Positions 26,089 to 36,127 of a DNA stretch of 64,000 bases are shown here, in pieces. The stretch's first letter is position 1. Every line of letters starts with the position of its first letter. The DNA comes from Ruminococcus sp. (GTDB lineage: Bacteria > Bacillota > Clostridia > Lachnospirales > Lachnospiraceae), in the NCBI GenBank assembly GCA_023663085.1, contig JAMPIB010000008.1:1-64000 (forward strand), given 5' to 3'. Both the position numbers and the translations under genes were made by a program. The notes under the pieces are model-generated. The model worked only from the letters and a program-made list of their open reading frames with translations, was not told where the DNA came from and did not search any database.

Positions 26089-29000
26089 ATATTAAAATTT
26101 CCTGTCCCAGCTTAAACGAATAAATTACCTTCTGTGCTGTGCGCTTTCCCTTCCCCGTAAAAGTAAAACCGGAAAGCTGTTCTAATGCCTCCGCATAATA
26201 ATCAAGCTGCGTTTTATACCGCTTCACCAGCTCTTCCGCGCTTTTTACAGCATCTGTTTTATAATCCAGCACGACATAAGCGCCATCCTCTTCAAAGAAA
26301 ACGTCGATGATACCCTGGATCAGTACCGTCTCATCCTCCGGGAAATCCTCGTTCAGCCGGCTGGCCGGCAAGCCTAAAACGAAAGGCTGTTCTTTATGCA
26401 ATTTCCCTGCTGCTGCCGCTTTCGCCATGCGTTCCGCTATTTCACTTTCCATAAAAGCCGTAATTTTCGGCACGGATACAGCATCATAATATCCCTGCGT
26501 CAGTTTCCCTTCCGCAAGCATCCTGTCCAGTTCAGCCTGTACCAGCGCCTTTTTATCCGCTTTGCCCTCCGCAGACAGCAGTCTGGTGAAATCAAACAGC
26601 TCCATAACCTTATGAAAGGCGCTGCCCCTGTCCGTTCCGCTGACGCTCTCCTCCTGTCTGATAAACTTAGGCAGATAGGGAACGATTGGTTCTTCTTCAT
26701 ACAAGGGAAAAGCAAACTCCGTCTCCTGCATCATGCCAGCCTTCTTTAATTCCGAAACAGTCGTTTTGGTATAAAGGTCTTTTAAATTCATATAAGGATA
26801 CTGCCATGCGAATTTTTCTGACATTAGTGTCATAAGTTCTTTATCCAGCCGCGTTTCGTCTTTTCCGGCATCAGAAAAAAGCAGCTTTCTCCGGTTCGTC
26901 TCCCGGCCGATCTCTTCTTTTAACACAGCCTGTGCCTCGTCTTCCCACTCTAGGATTTCCGCCCGTATCTGCATATCCTCCTGATAAAACGGATTCCGGC
27001 TGTCCGGCGCGACGCCGCACGCCTGCCATATCGTATCAAAACACCTGTTACGTGCCATCGCATAAAGCGCCGCGTCCAGAAAACTCCCCAGTTCCGAAAG
27101 CATATCATAAGAAAAAGCTCTCTCCCTCACGTTCTGCAATAACATAAGCGGACGGATTTTTTTCTCCGGCGATTTCAACGTACCTGTCAGGATCAGTTTT
27201 TCTCTGGCTCTTGTCATGGCCACGTATAAAATACGCAGTTCCTCCGCCAGATTGTCCTTTTTAAGTCCCGCCGCAATAAAATTACGCCTGATATTTCTAC
27301 TTCGTATCCTCTTATCCGGGTCTACATAGTCCACACCGATCCCCCGCTCCACGTCCATGACAAGGTGGCCGCTCACATCGCGCATATTAAAACTTTTGGC
27401 ACATCCGGCCACAAAACAAATGGGAAATTCCAGTCCTTTACTCTTATGAATACTCATGATACGCACAACATCGGCATTTTCATCCTGCAGATTCGCTTCT
27501 CCGTAGTCCACATCATATTTTTCCAACTGTTCGATATAGCGCAGGAAATGATACAGTCCATAATAACTCGTCTTCTCATAGTCGGCCGCTTTTACCAGCA
27601 GCATCTCCACGTTGGCACACCGTCTGCTGCCGCCCGGTCTGGCCGAAACATAGGAAAGATAAGCATACTCGCGGATAATCGTCTGCAACAGTTCATGCAC
27701 CGCCATATAAACGGCCAGTTCCCGATATCTGCCTATCTTCTCCAGAAATGTACGTATGCGGAGCTGTAAATTACTGCACCGCCGCACCTCTGCTGCTTCG
27801 CTTTCTCCTGCCGTTTTCTCTGTCTCCTCATCCTCCTCATTCCCCGCATACTCCCGGAACGCATCGCACAAATATTTCTGTTTCGGGCAGGCAGCCTTCA
27901 CCATGGCAATCTCCTCGTCCGTAAAGCCGCCGAAATAAGAATGCGCCACACCATAAAAGGGAATATCCTGTAAAGGATTATCCAGTATCCGCAGAAAATG
28001 TAAAAGTTCCTGAATCTCCGTGGCTGCAAAATACCCGCTCTTGGAGGTGACATGAACGGGAATCCCCTCCTGTTCCAGCACCTGTTTAAATTCTTCATCC
28101 CATCCGGCCGTCGTTCGCAGCAGAATGACGATATCCTTATAAGCTGCCGGCCTGAGCTGCCCTGTCTCACTGTCTGTCACTTGATAAAATAACAGTAGTT
28201 CTTTAATCCTGCGGGCGATACCGGAAGCCTCCGTTTCCTTATCTTCTCCCACAAATAACAGTAGTTCTGTATCGTTTGCGCCACTATCCGTATAAGTCGC
28301 GCCCGGATAGAGCGCCGCCTTCTCATCATAATCAATCCCGCCGAGTTCTTTGCGCATCACCTGTGAAAAAAACGCGTTGACGGCAGTCAGCACCTGCTTT
28401 CTGCTGCGGAAGTTCCTGTCCAGATCAATGCGCATGGCACATTCTCCCGCCTCCTGCCCGTAGGTATGATATTTTTCCATGAAAAGTTCCGGTCTGGCCA
28501 GACGGAACTTATATATACTCTGCTTGACGTCCCCCACCATGAAACGGTTATAATTACCCTGTTCTTCACCTGATATCACGGATAACAGATATTCCTGCAC
28601 CAGATTGCTGTCCTGATACTCGTCGATGAGGATCTCTGTAAAATAACTCCTGTACTCCAAAGCGGTCTCCGTAGCCTCTAATCTGCCGTCTTCCGTCTTT
28701 TTCAATAATATGGCAAGCGCAAAATGCTCCACATCATCAAAATCCAGGATATTCTTCTCCCGCTTCGTCTCATCGAACGCCGCCTTAAACAAAAACGCGA
28801 TCTCCACTAAGGCACAGACCGCCTCCTTGCAGGGTTCCATCTGCCTGATGAGCGCTTCTGCGGACTGCGCATAAAAATCCTTCTGCATCTTTTGTAACTT
28901 CTCTTTTATCTCCGCGCGGATATTTTTGACCAGTTCTCTTTTCACGTCAGAGACCGTCTCGTCCTTTTTGGATGATAATCTGCCGAAAGAAAGCGCCGTA

Positions 29001-29824
29001 AAAGCAGCATAGCGCGCTTCGTAGGTCTGCGCGGCAAGGAGTCTGCGTATCTGCTCTTTTTCCTGTTCGAGCAGTTCGCCGTACATATAGGGACCATCCG
29101 GCTCTTCGCACAGCGCTATGCACTGACTCATTCGGTCAATATATCCTTGTAAAAGCAGGCCGGTCTCTTCCAACAGGCTTTTCATCCAGTCAAGCTGCGA
29201 TAACTCTTCCGCCGATCCTGCCGCTTCATAATCTTTCTTCCGCTCCGCCAGCCAGTCTTCCGGAAAAGGATTGCTCATGGCAAACTCATATAATTTCAAA
29301 ACAGCCTCTTCCACCGCGCTGTCCCTGTTTCCGGTACTGAAATATTCCATACAGTCAAGAAACGCAGGTTCCTCCTTTTGATAGCAGGATTCGAGCACCG
29401 CCGCCAGAACATCGTTTTTCAGCAGTTTCAATTCTCCCTCATCCGCGATCCGGAAACCGGGGTCTAAGCCGATCGTATGAAAGTGATTGCGGATCACAAA
29501 CAGACAGAAACTGTCTATCGTCGTGATCTGCGCGTTATGCAAAAGCGTCATCTGTCTTTGCAGATGCTCGTTTTCCGGCTCCTTTATGAGTTTATCCCCT
29601 ATTGCATTGCTGATGCGCTCCCGCATCTGGGCGGCCGCGGCATTCGTAAAAGTCACGATCAAAAGGCGGTCGATATCTACCGGGTGTGCACCCTCGCTGA
29701 CCATTTTGACGATGCGCTCCACCAATACCGCCGTTTTCCCTGAACCTGCCGCCGCCGAAACCAAAAGATTACAGCCATGCGTATCTATGACTTTCTGCTG
29801 TTGATCCGTAAAGGTAACGCCCAT
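26087..29824 (-). CDS. addA: ATP-dependent helicase/nuclease subunit AddA
   Basis: AddA (1245 residues) is the UvrD-type helicase and nuclease subunit of AddAB, which resects double-strand DNA ends before RecA-dependent repair, the Firmicute counterpart of RecBCD. Walker A is VSAAAGSGKTAVLVERI, motif II is LIDEYQDSN, later helicase motifs include MSIHKSKGLEFPICFVAG and LYVAMTRAREKLIL, and the C-terminal nuclease has IQGIIDVFFEED then VVLDYKTDAV. The length matches the family. It starts three bases after the addB stop, so the two are coupled. Confidence 0.97.
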   Translation of the reverse strand: MGVTFTDQQQKVIDTHGCNLLVSAAAGSGKTAVLVERIVKMVSEGAHPVDIDRLLIVTFTNAAAAQMRERISNAIGDKLIKEPENEHLQRQMTLLHNAQITTIDSFCLFVIRNHFHTIGLDPGFRIADEGELKLLKNDVLAAVLESCYQKEEPAFLDCMEYFSTGNRDSAVEEAVLKLYEFAMSNPFPEDWLAERKKDYEAAGSAEELSQLDWMKSLLEETGLLLQGYIDRMSQCIALCEEPDGPYMYGELLEQEKEQIRRLLAAQTYEARYAAFTALSFGRLSSKKDETVSDVKRELVKNIRAEIKEKLQKMQKDFYAQSAEALIRQMEPCKEAVCALVEIAFLFKAAFDETKREKNILDFDDVEHFALAILLKKTEDGRLEATETALEYRSYFTEILIDEYQDSNLVQEYLLSVISGEEQGNYNRFMVGDVKQSIYKFRLARPELFMEKYHTYGQEAGECAMRIDLDRNFRSRKQVLTAVNAFFSQVMRKELGGIDYDEKAALYPGATYTDSGANDTELLLFVGEDKETEASGIARRIKELLLFYQVTDSETGQLRPAAYKDIVILLRTTAGWDEEFKQVLEQEGIPVHVTSKSGYFAATEIQELLHFLRILDNPLQDIPFYGVAHSYFGGFTDEEIAMVKAACPKQKYLCDAFREYAGNEEDEETEKTAGESEAAEVRRCSNLQLRIRTFLEKIGRYRELAVYMAVHELLQTIIREYAYLSYVSARPGGSRRCANVEMLLVKAADYEKTSYYGLYHFLRYIEQLEKYDVDYGEANLQDENADVVRIMSIHKSKGLEFPICFVAGCAKSFNMRDVSGHLVMDVERGIGVDYVDPDKRIRSRNIRRNFIAAGLKKDNLAEELRILYVAMTRAREKLILTGTLKSPEKKIRPLMLLQNVRERAFSYDMLSELGSFLDAALYAMARNRCFDTIWQACGVAPDSRNPFYQEDMQIRAEILEWEDEAQAVLKEEIGRETNRRKLLFSDAGKDETRLDKELMTLMSEKFAWQYPYMNLKDLYTKTTVSELKKAGMMQETEFAFPLYEEEPIVPYLPKFIRQEESVSGTDRGSAFHKVMELFDFTRLLSAEGKADKKALVQAELDRMLAEGKLTQGYYDAVSVPKITAFMESEIAERMAKAAAAGKLHKEQPFVLGLPASRLNEDFPEDETVLIQGIIDVFFEEDGAYVVLDYKTDAVKSAEELVKRYKTQLDYYAEALEQLSGFTFTGKGKRTAQKVIYSFKLGQEILI

Positions 29825-29827
29825 TTT

Positions 29828-32800
29828 CTATCCCTCTGCTCTTTCTTTACCTGTCAGTTCTTCCTCCATACGCATAAGCGCCTCCCCCGCCGACAACTTC
29901 TCCAGCGCCCGCTTTTCATAGCCCGGCAGTTCCGTATCATACCCGCAGACACTTTTATACGCGCAGTAGGTACAGGCATCATTCCCGCTTAGTTCACAGG
30001 GATTCACCGCAATATTCCCCTGTAAGATGCCGCTGCCCAGCTCCTTGATCTTTTGGTTTACATAATCCGATACCAGTTCCATATCCTGTTCTTTGATAAC
30101 ACTCGAATATGCAAAGAAACTGCCATCCTTTTTCCGTTCTATCGGTAAAATGTCGGACTTATCAACAAATTCCTTATCTAACAGAGAAATCGCCCGCTCA
30201 TTTTCACTGACGATTCCGGTCATTTTAAGTTCCTGCAGCAACTTGCGGTTAAGCTGCTCCGGCGTCAGTTCCTGCCCGTCTTCTACGATCGGGTCCGCGA
30301 TATGATAATAGAGCATGGCCGCCGGTATGATCTGCTTTAGCGGATGCTTTTTCTGCTCTATCTCCACGGCGGCATTCATATAAACGACAAGCTGTAATTG
30401 CAGGCCATAATAAAGAGCAGCCAGGTCGAATTTCCGGTTTCCCGACTTATAGTCAATGACCTTCACATAAATCGTATCTGCGTCCTCACAGGTATCTATC
30501 CTGTCTATCCGGCCGCGCAGTTTCATCTTTTCCTCTCCCGTCAGGGCAATATTGACCGCCTCCAGATCCTCCAGCACAGAGAACGACATTTCAAAATGTT
30601 CCGGTAAAAAAGACCCTTTCTGCAGTTGCGTCTGCAATGTCTGTATCGTCCGCCTCAAAATCCGCCTGATCCGCCGCAGCAGATACTGATTTCTGGCGTT
30701 GCTGTAAAGATAAGCCGTTTCATAAGTGACCGCATAGTCCTCAAGCGCCTCGTCGAGTATCCGCTCCCCCTCTTCTTTGGGAAAGTCGAACCATGTATAA
30801 TGATGCTCCACGAGTTTATCCGCAAAAAGCGCCAACACGCCGTGGAACACATTTCCCATGTCCACATCCTCGAAATCATATTCCTCCCGCTCTCTAAGCG
30901 ACAGGCCGTATTGCAGAAAATGGGCGTAGGCGCAGGCCGCATATTTTTCCAGACGGCTGACGCTGTTTTGCAGAATACTGCCGTAAAGCGCCGTCGTCAC
31001 CGCCTTTGATAACGGCGTCTCCCGGTACTGGTAAAAAGCCGTGTCGATCAATTCATCTACCCGGCCGCGCCAGCGGGGATCTTTATGATAGCAATGATAA
31101 AAGGTAAAAAGTTTCTTTTCCTCTTCTGTTTTCAGCCTGTCCGCCGCATATTCCCGCAATAATCCCGTAAAATGGGCAATACCGTCCTCAGCGTTAGACA
31201 ACTGTTTTTCTATCGGTTCATACTCCGGCTGTCCGATCGTAAGCTGCGGGAAAAGTTTCCGCATGGTATCGACCAGATATGCCGGCCGTATGCTTTTGCC
31301 ATCGTTGCCAACCTTGGCATACGATAAATGCAGATACTCCGAAGGCTTCGTCATATTCATATACAGATACAGCCGCTGGATATACATCTGCTGACGCGGC
31401 GTCGGCGCCAGTTCAAATCCCGCCTCCTGCAGAAACTCCCTGTCGATATCCGAAATAATGCCGCCGCCTCCTCCGCCTTTGGGAATATTGCTATCATTGA
31501 TGCCCAGAAAAAAGAGCGCGCGTACCTGATTCAGGCGAGTCCTTTCTATATCACCGATCACCACTCTGTCTACATTCTGTGGAATCGTTCCTACTGAAAT
31601 CTCGGCAAACCCTGCATCCAGGATCTCCGCAAACTCCCGCAAACTCATCTCTTCCTCTTTTAAAAGCGCCTCGATCTGATCGAGCAGGTCGATGACCAGA
31701 GCGTAAATCTGCCCGTATTCTTTGGCTCTTGCCAGTTCTCCTTCCTGCTTGAATTTCTGTTCAAAACGCGCCAGTTTCTCCTGCAGTTTATTCCGCACCA
31801 GAAAATCATACAGAGCATGCACAAGTTCCTCCGCCGTGTGGAGTTCCTTAGATACAGGCGACAGCTGCTCCATGAGTTTTTCACGCATCTCATTATATTT
31901 CGCCAGCTCCGCAAGACCTTCTTCCCCGCCGCTTTCTTTAAAAACAAAAAGTTCGCTCCACTTTTTCCGGCCGCGGATATTGTACCTGCGGATATAATTT
32001 TCCAGTCTGTCGATATCGTCTCCCGCAAAATCGCACAGTCCCGTCCGCAGATAATGAAAGACCTCCTCCCTGCTGTAATCCTGCAAAATGATCTGCAGGG
32101 CGCTGCGGATATACTCTGTAAAAGGATTAAATAAAATTCCTCTTGTCCTGTCCATGTAAATCGGCACGGAAAACTTCGCAAATTCTTCCTCTATCACATT
32201 CCCGTATGTCTCCATACTCCCGATCACCACCGCGATATCCCGGTAATGAAGTCCCTTTTCCAACAGTCTCTGGATTTCAATACAGGTCTGTCTGACTTCT
32301 TCTTTCGGCGTGGACGCCTCTGTCAGCCGGATGCGCTCCATCCGTTTATCATACGGCTTTACCGGATAACGAAACAGGTGTTGTTCCAAATGGGCCAGTT
32401 CCGGATTATCAGTGAATCGGGGCAGTACGCTGACATTGTCTTCTCCGATATTGTTTCCTCCGACATTGTCTTCCCCGCAATTTACTTCCGGGAGTATCTC
32501 TACGCCAACCTCCGCGGCATATTTTTTCAGATCGGCAACCGTCTTTTTACTCAAGTGAAAAAGTTTCTGTTCGCCATCCAATATATAGGGATTTTCTTTA
32601 ATATCAATCGTTATTGTAACGATCACCTTATCTGCCAGCCGCATCAATTCCTGTATTACACGGTACTGCACAGGAGTGAATCCCGTAAACCCGTCGAAAG
32701 CAATTATGCACTTTTTTATGATCTCCGATTTCGGCAGCGCCTCCCGCAGTCTGTCCAGCGTCTCTTCCGTCGTGATGAATTTCTCCCGGATATAGTCGGA

Positions 32801-33298
32801 AAAAGCGCTGTACAGCACTTCCAGATCTTTTAACTTATAATAAAGCGCTCCCCGCCCTCCGGCGCAGGCGGCGATCTGTGCAAGTTCTCCGGTACCGATG
32901 CCATACTGCATGAACTCCGAGATCGCAGACTTCACCTCATGGATATAGCCTATCTTGTGCAGATGCTTTCCGATAACAGATAACGCCTGTTCTTCTTTCT
33001 CCGCTATCTTCCGCAGGATCAGACTCTTACCCGTATCGTCCAAAACTGGTATCTCTTCCGCCCCCACCTCTTCTAAAATCCTGTGTGTCAGCCTGCCGAA
33101 ACTTAAGACGTCGATATTCATGATTCCTTTATGGGGATGCTCCAGAACCAGATCCATCTGTGTCTGCATCGTGAACTGATCCGGCACGATCAACAAAAAA
33201 TTGCGCGCCGGTTCCTGCAAAGAAGCCTCTATCATATCTCTATGAAGTTTTTTACTTTTGCCGGCGCCCGAACCGCCGAAATAAAATTGAAGCGCCAT
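29828..33298 (-). CDS. addB: ATP-dependent helicase/deoxyribonuclease subunit AddB
   Basis: AddB (1156 residues) partners AddA. It has an N-terminal Walker A (FGGSGAGKSKKL), the RecB-like nuclease motif VIDYKSGNRKFD and the cysteines that hold an iron-sulphur cluster (one in KYAACAYAHFLQYG and three in ACTYCAYKSVCG). GGGAGG precedes the ATG. A small repetitive insert near residue 280 (GEDNV, GGNNI, GEDNV) comes from a 15-base tandem repeat at 32432-32476. It is preceded by a 100-codon gene on the same strand and a palindrome in the gap between them. Confidence 0.96.
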   Translation of the reverse strand: MALQFYFGGSGAGKSKKLHRDMIEASLQEPARNFLLIVPDQFTMQTQMDLVLEHPHKGIMNIDVLSFGRLTHRILEEVGAEEIPVLDDTGKSLILRKIAEKEEQALSVIGKHLHKIGYIHEVKSAISEFMQYGIGTGELAQIAACAGGRGALYYKLKDLEVLYSAFSDYIREKFITTEETLDRLREALPKSEIIKKCIIAFDGFTGFTPVQYRVIQELMRLADKVIVTITIDIKENPYILDGEQKLFHLSKKTVADLKKYAAEVGVEILPEVNCGEDNVGGNNIGEDNVSVLPRFTDNPELAHLEQHLFRYPVKPYDKRMERIRLTEASTPKEEVRQTCIEIQRLLEKGLHYRDIAVVIGSMETYGNVIEEEFAKFSVPIYMDRTRGILFNPFTEYIRSALQIILQDYSREEVFHYLRTGLCDFAGDDIDRLENYIRRYNIRGRKKWSELFVFKESGGEEGLAELAKYNEMREKLMEQLSPVSKELHTAEELVHALYDFLVRNKLQEKLARFEQKFKQEGELARAKEYGQIYALVIDLLDQIEALLKEEEMSLREFAEILDAGFAEISVGTIPQNVDRVVIGDIERTRLNQVRALFFLGINDSNIPKGGGGGGIISDIDREFLQEAGFELAPTPRQQMYIQRLYLYMNMTKPSEYLHLSYAKVGNDGKSIRPAYLVDTMRKLFPQLTIGQPEYEPIEKQLSNAEDGIAHFTGLLREYAADRLKTEEEKKLFTFYHCYHKDPRWRGRVDELIDTAFYQYRETPLSKAVTTALYGSILQNSVSRLEKYAACAYAHFLQYGLSLREREEYDFEDVDMGNVFHGVLALFADKLVEHHYTWFDFPKEEGERILDEALEDYAVTYETAYLYSNARNQYLLRRIRRILRRTIQTLQTQLQKGSFLPEHFEMSFSVLEDLEAVNIALTGEEKMKLRGRIDRIDTCEDADTIYVKVIDYKSGNRKFDLAALYYGLQLQLVVYMNAAVEIEQKKHPLKQIIPAAMLYYHIADPIVEDGQELTPEQLNRKLLQELKMTGIVSENERAISLLDKEFVDKSDILPIERKKDGSFFAYSSVIKEQDMELVSDYVNQKIKELGSGILQGNIAVNPCELSGNDACTYCAYKSVCGYDTELPGYEKRALEKLSAGEALMRMEEELTGKERAEG
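32432..32476 (-). repeat. 15-base tandem repeat, three copies, inside addB
   Basis: 32432-32446, 32447-32461 and 32462-32476 are three near-identical units (GACATTGTCTTCTCC type). They keep frame and add a Gly/Asn/Asp-rich loop. Confidence 0.85.
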
Positions 33299-33316
33299 TT
33301 CAATCTATCCTCCCAT

Positions 33317-33351
33317 GATCCCAAGATTCCGCTTTGCGAAATCTTGGGATC
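33317..33351 (-). other. 12-bp perfect palindrome just upstream of the addB ribosome site
   Basis: GATCCCAAGATT (33317-33328) pairs with AATCTTGGGATC (33340-33351). It ends next to the preceding stop and close to the addB GGGAGG. No T-run follows, so it is not a standard terminator. Confidence 0.55.
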
Positions 33352-33654
33352 CTAAATCTGCATCTTCGCCGTATACTGCCCTAAAAGCTGCCCCCGTCTG
33401 GCGATCACCAGAGCCAGAATATCCTTGGCCTGTTTTCCCTGTTTATGAAGAATGCACTGTCGGATATTCGTAAACTGCCGCTCAAATATAGTAAGTTCCG
33501 CCTCCTGCGCGCCTTTTTGCATACGCTGTAATGTCATGGCCGCGATCTGCCAGTTATTATGATTGAGCGCCTGACCCAGCTTCATGAAATCATAGCTTTT
33601 GAGATAATTAAATTGCAGCTGTTCTTTATCCGTTATATTCTCCATATCGTTCAT
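33352..33654 (-). CDS. Small protein upstream of addBA, function unknown
   Basis: The 100-residue protein is helical, rich in Gln and Lys, with no signal peptide or membrane segment (YDFMKLGQALNHNNWQIAAM, IFERQFTNIRQCILHKQGKQ). I do not recognise a family. AGGAG lies 9 bases before the ATG and a good promoter is 60 bases upstream, so it appears to be a real gene. It is the first gene of the transcript that continues into addB and addA, so a link to DNA repair is possible but unproven. Confidence 0.65.
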   Translation of the reverse strand: MNDMENITDKEQLQFNYLKSYDFMKLGQALNHNNWQIAAMTLQRMQKGAQEAELTIFERQFTNIRQCILHKQGKQAKDILALVIARRGQLLGQYTAKMQI

Positions 33655-33712
33655 ATCTTTATGCTCCTGATCGTATCTTCATACTCTTGAATGCACTTTA
33701 TAATCCAGCGCT

Positions 33713-33741
33713 ATTGTATCATTTTTTGAGAGGGATAGCAA
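33713..33741 (-). promoter_or_regulatory. Promoter of the small gene-addB-addA operon
   Basis: On the minus strand TTGCTA (33741-33736), 17 bases and TACAAT (33718-33713). Confidence 0.65.
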
Positions 33742-34059
33742 TAACGCTTCCATGGTTTGACGGAGGCAAAAACAAAACCGAAAACAAAACTGAAAAAACA
33801 TAACTGCCGCAATCCCAATCAGGAGTTAGATGTAAAAATTGCACAATACTATATTTTGTGTTTTGTTATGGCAAAGAAAACGAATCTAATCTAGTTATAG
33901 ACAATTTGAATAAATTACCGAAATTACGTCACTATTTTTTCTACATGGATTATCAAAAAAATGCTTTGCGTTTTGTTATGAATTATGTTATAAAAAATAT
34001 ATTCCATATCGGGTATATGCTTTGATACCTGCATTCTACTTTACGAAGGAGACACATCT
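33742..34059 (+). other. AT-rich gap before the Rpn-type gene
   Basis: No coding region is supported here. A 15-base direct repeat of the form TTTTG(T/C)GTTTTGTTATG occurs near 33857-33871 and 33965-33979. The second copy with TATAAA about 18 bases beyond TTTGCG might form a weak promoter. Nothing else stands out. Confidence 0.4.
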
Positions 34060-35007
34060 ATGACTCAAAACCATTCTGTTCCCGCACATCTGGCGGACGC
34101 TTCTTTATCTTCATTTCAAAATGCACATGGCCCTCTGCCATACAATATGACGAACGACTATCTGTTCCGGGCTGTTTTGCAGACTAACAATAGAGTCCTG
34201 CGCGGTCTTGTCTGTTCGCTTCTGCACCTTAGCGAAAATGAGATCACTTCTGTTAAAATCACCAACCCTATTATTCTGGGAGATTCCATCGAAAAGAAAG
34301 AGTTTCGTCTGGATATTAACGTCGCATTAAATGATAACACATTTATGAATCTGGAGATGCAGGTCGTCAATCAGTTAAACTGGAACAACCGTTCCTTACT
34401 TTATCTTTGCCGCTCTTTCGATCGTCTGCACCATGGTCAGAATTATAGCGATATGCCGACCGTTATACATATCGGTTTTCTGGATTTTACACTTTTTGAA
34501 GAATGTCCGGAATTTTATAGCACCTATAAACTCATGAATGTAAAAAATCATACGATTTATAATGACAACTTTACCCTATGTGTGGTAGACTTATCTCAGA
34601 TAGAATTGGCAACCGAAGAAGATAAAGAGTATCATATTGATTACTGGGCCAGACTGTTTAAGGCCACTACCTGGGAGGAGATCATTATGTTAGCGGCAAA
34701 AAATGAATATTTACAGGAAGCTTCTCATACGATATTTGAACTTACCGCAGACGAGCAGATACGCAAACAGTGTCGCGACAGGGAAGAATACTATGAGGAT
34801 CTTCGTAATTATGAGAGGGCTATTGCAGAAAGAAACGTGGCAATCGCGCAAAAAGATGCTGTTATCTCTGAAAAAGACTCGGTCATCTCTGAAAAAGACT
34901 CAGTTATCTCTGAAAAAAACAGACAACTCCAAAAAGCCGCCGCAGAAACAGCACACCTGCGCGCGCTATTGAAAAAACACGGAATTACAGATGATGAATC
35001 TGTATAA
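34060..35007 (+). CDS. Rpn family PD-(D/E)XK nuclease / transposase-like protein
   Basis: The 315-residue protein has an N-terminal PD-(D/E)XK nuclease fold: NDYLFRAVLQTN, then the catalytic Asp in FRLDINV and Glu in LEMQVVNQ. This matches the Rpn/PDDEXK_2 family (RpnA-E of E. coli), which cuts DNA and promotes recombination and is often annotated as a transposase. The C-terminus is a charged coiled coil with three 7-residue repeats (VISEKDS) encoded by a 21-base tandem repeat. GAAGGAG precedes the ATG. No inverted repeats flank it, so it is not an obvious insertion element. Such genes are often multicopy in Lachnospiraceae; I cannot test that here. Confidence 0.8.
   Translation: MTQNHSVPAHLADASLSSFQNAHGPLPYNMTNDYLFRAVLQTNNRVLRGLVCSLLHLSENEITSVKITNPIILGDSIEKKEFRLDINVALNDNTFMNLEMQVVNQLNWNNRSLLYLCRSFDRLHHGQNYSDMPTVIHIGFLDFTLFEECPEFYSTYKLMNVKNHTIYNDNFTLCVVDLSQIELATEEDKEYHIDYWARLFKATTWEEIIMLAAKNEYLQEASHTIFELTADEQIRKQCRDREEYYEDLRNYERAIAERNVAIAQKDAVISEKDSVISEKDSVISEKNRQLQKAAAETAHLRALLKKHGITDDESV
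34861..34923 (+). repeat. 21-base tandem repeat in the coiled coil of the Rpn gene
   Basis: Three units (34861, 34882 and 34903), each G(T/C)TATCTCTGAAAAA-like, encode VISEKDS heptads. Copy number could vary between strains. Confidence 0.85.
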
Positions 35008-35008
35008 A

Positions 35009-35041
35009 GTTATCAGAGCCGTCTATGCAGGCTCTGATAAC
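35009..35041. terminator. Hairpin between the Rpn gene and cysK
   Basis: GTTATCAGAGCC (35009-35020) pairs with GGCTCTGATAAC (35030-35041). The 12-bp stem is strong but the T-run is poor, so termination is likely but not certain. Confidence 0.5.
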
Positions 35042-35064
35042 TACTGTTATGCTATTTATGTATA

Positions 35065-36006
35065 TTAGTCTTCTACCGAAAACAACGGCGTAGACAGATA
35101 TCTGTCGCCTGAATCCGGGAGCAGGACCACGATGACTTTTCCCTTATTCTCTGGGCGTTTTGCCAGTTCTGTCGCCGCATGGAGCGCCGCGCCGGAAGAA
35201 ATTCCCACCAACACGCCTTCTTTTACCGCAATCTGACGGCCCGCCGCAAAAGCATCCTCATTCGATACTTTGATGATCTCGTCATAGATATCCGTATCCA
35301 GCACTTCCGGTACAAATCCTGCACCAATCCCCTGTATCTTATGCGCTCCCGGTGCACCGCCCGATAAAACAGGGCTGCTCTCCGGCTCGACCGCCACGAT
35401 CTTAATATCCGGACCCTTTTCTTTCAAATAAGCGCCTACTCCGGTGATCGTACCGCCTGTGCCGACTCCCGCCACGAAAATGTCCACTTTCCCATCTGTA
35501 TCTTCCCAGATCTCAGGGCCTGTCGTCTTCTTATGTATCTCAGGATTGGCCGGATTTACGAACTGCCCCAGAATGATAGAACCGGGGGTCGCGGCCTGTA
35601 ACTCTTCCGCTTTGGCAATAGCCCCCTTCATACCTTTGGTTCCTTCTGTCAGCACAAGTTCCGCACCGTAAGCCTGTAACAGTTTCCTTCTCTCAACGCT
35701 CATCGTCTCAGGGAGGGTTAAGAGCGCCCGATACCCCTTAGCCGCCGCTACCGCCGCCAATCCGATACCTGTATTGCCGGAAGTCGGTTCGATAATAGTT
35801 GCTCCGGGTTTCAAAATACCTTTCTTCTCCGCATCCTCGATCATACTTAAGGCAATACGATCCTTCACAGACCCCGCCGGATTCAGATATTCGAGTTTCA
35901 CCAGAATAGTGGCATCTGTAATCTCATTTGCCTTCTCATAGTTTGTCACTTCCAATAGCGGAGTCTTACCAATCAGTTCCGCTGCACTCTTTTTAATATT
36001 TGCCAT
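35065..36006 (-). CDS. cysK: Cysteine synthase (O-acetylserine sulfhydrylase)
   Basis: This 313-residue PLP enzyme makes L-cysteine from O-acetylserine and sulfide. The PLP lysine is in [11 protein letters not shown], the substrate loop is [12 protein letters not shown], the phosphate-binding region is [12 protein letters not shown], and [12 protein letters not shown] near the end is typical. The length fits CysK. It stands alone with its own promoter and an inverted repeat in its leader, suggesting control by a cysteine-responsive regulator. Confidence 0.96.
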   Translation of the reverse strand: MANIKKSAAELIGKTPLLEVTNYEKANEITDATILVKLEYLNPAGSVKDRIALSMIEDAEKKGILKPGATIIEPTSGNTGIGLAAVAAAKGYRALLTLPETMSVERRKLLQAYGAELVLTEGTKGMKGAIAKAEELQAATPGSIILGQFVNPANPEIHKKTTGPEIWEDTDGKVDIFVAGVGTGGTITGVGAYLKEKGPDIKIVAVEPESSPVLSGGAPGAHKIQGIGAGFVPEVLDTDIYDEIIKVSNEDAFAAGRQIAVKEGVLVGISSGAALHAATELAKRPENKGKVIVVLLPDSGDRYLSTPLFSVED

Positions 36007-36037
36007 TTCCGTTCCCTCTGCTTTCCATTTTTATTCT

Positions 36038-36096
36038 CTACTTATTCAGTAGGTTTTATATGAATTGATAATACTCCCATCAAAATCATCTGTCAA
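36038..36096 (-). promoter_or_regulatory. cysK promoter with inverted repeat in the leader
   Basis: On the minus strand TTGACA (36096-36091), 17 bases and TATTAT (36073-36068) form a strong promoter. CTACT-GAATA-AGTAG follows about 15 bases later (36052-36038), the kind of inverted repeat bound by Rrf2-family regulators such as CymR or IscR; the regulator is an inference. Confidence 0.7.
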
Positions 36097-36127
36097 GCAT
36101 AAATTTTATTTTTTTAGAAAGGGCAAA

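Noticed and set aside
32432..32476. Possible CRISPR or regulatory repeat
   Set aside because: The three 15-base units are adjacent without spacers and lie in frame inside addB.
33317..33351. Terminator before addB
   Set aside because: The stem is perfect but no T-run follows in the direction of transcription.
34060..35007. Complete insertion sequence
   Set aside because: The Rpn-type gene has no flanking inverted repeats or target duplication that I can see.
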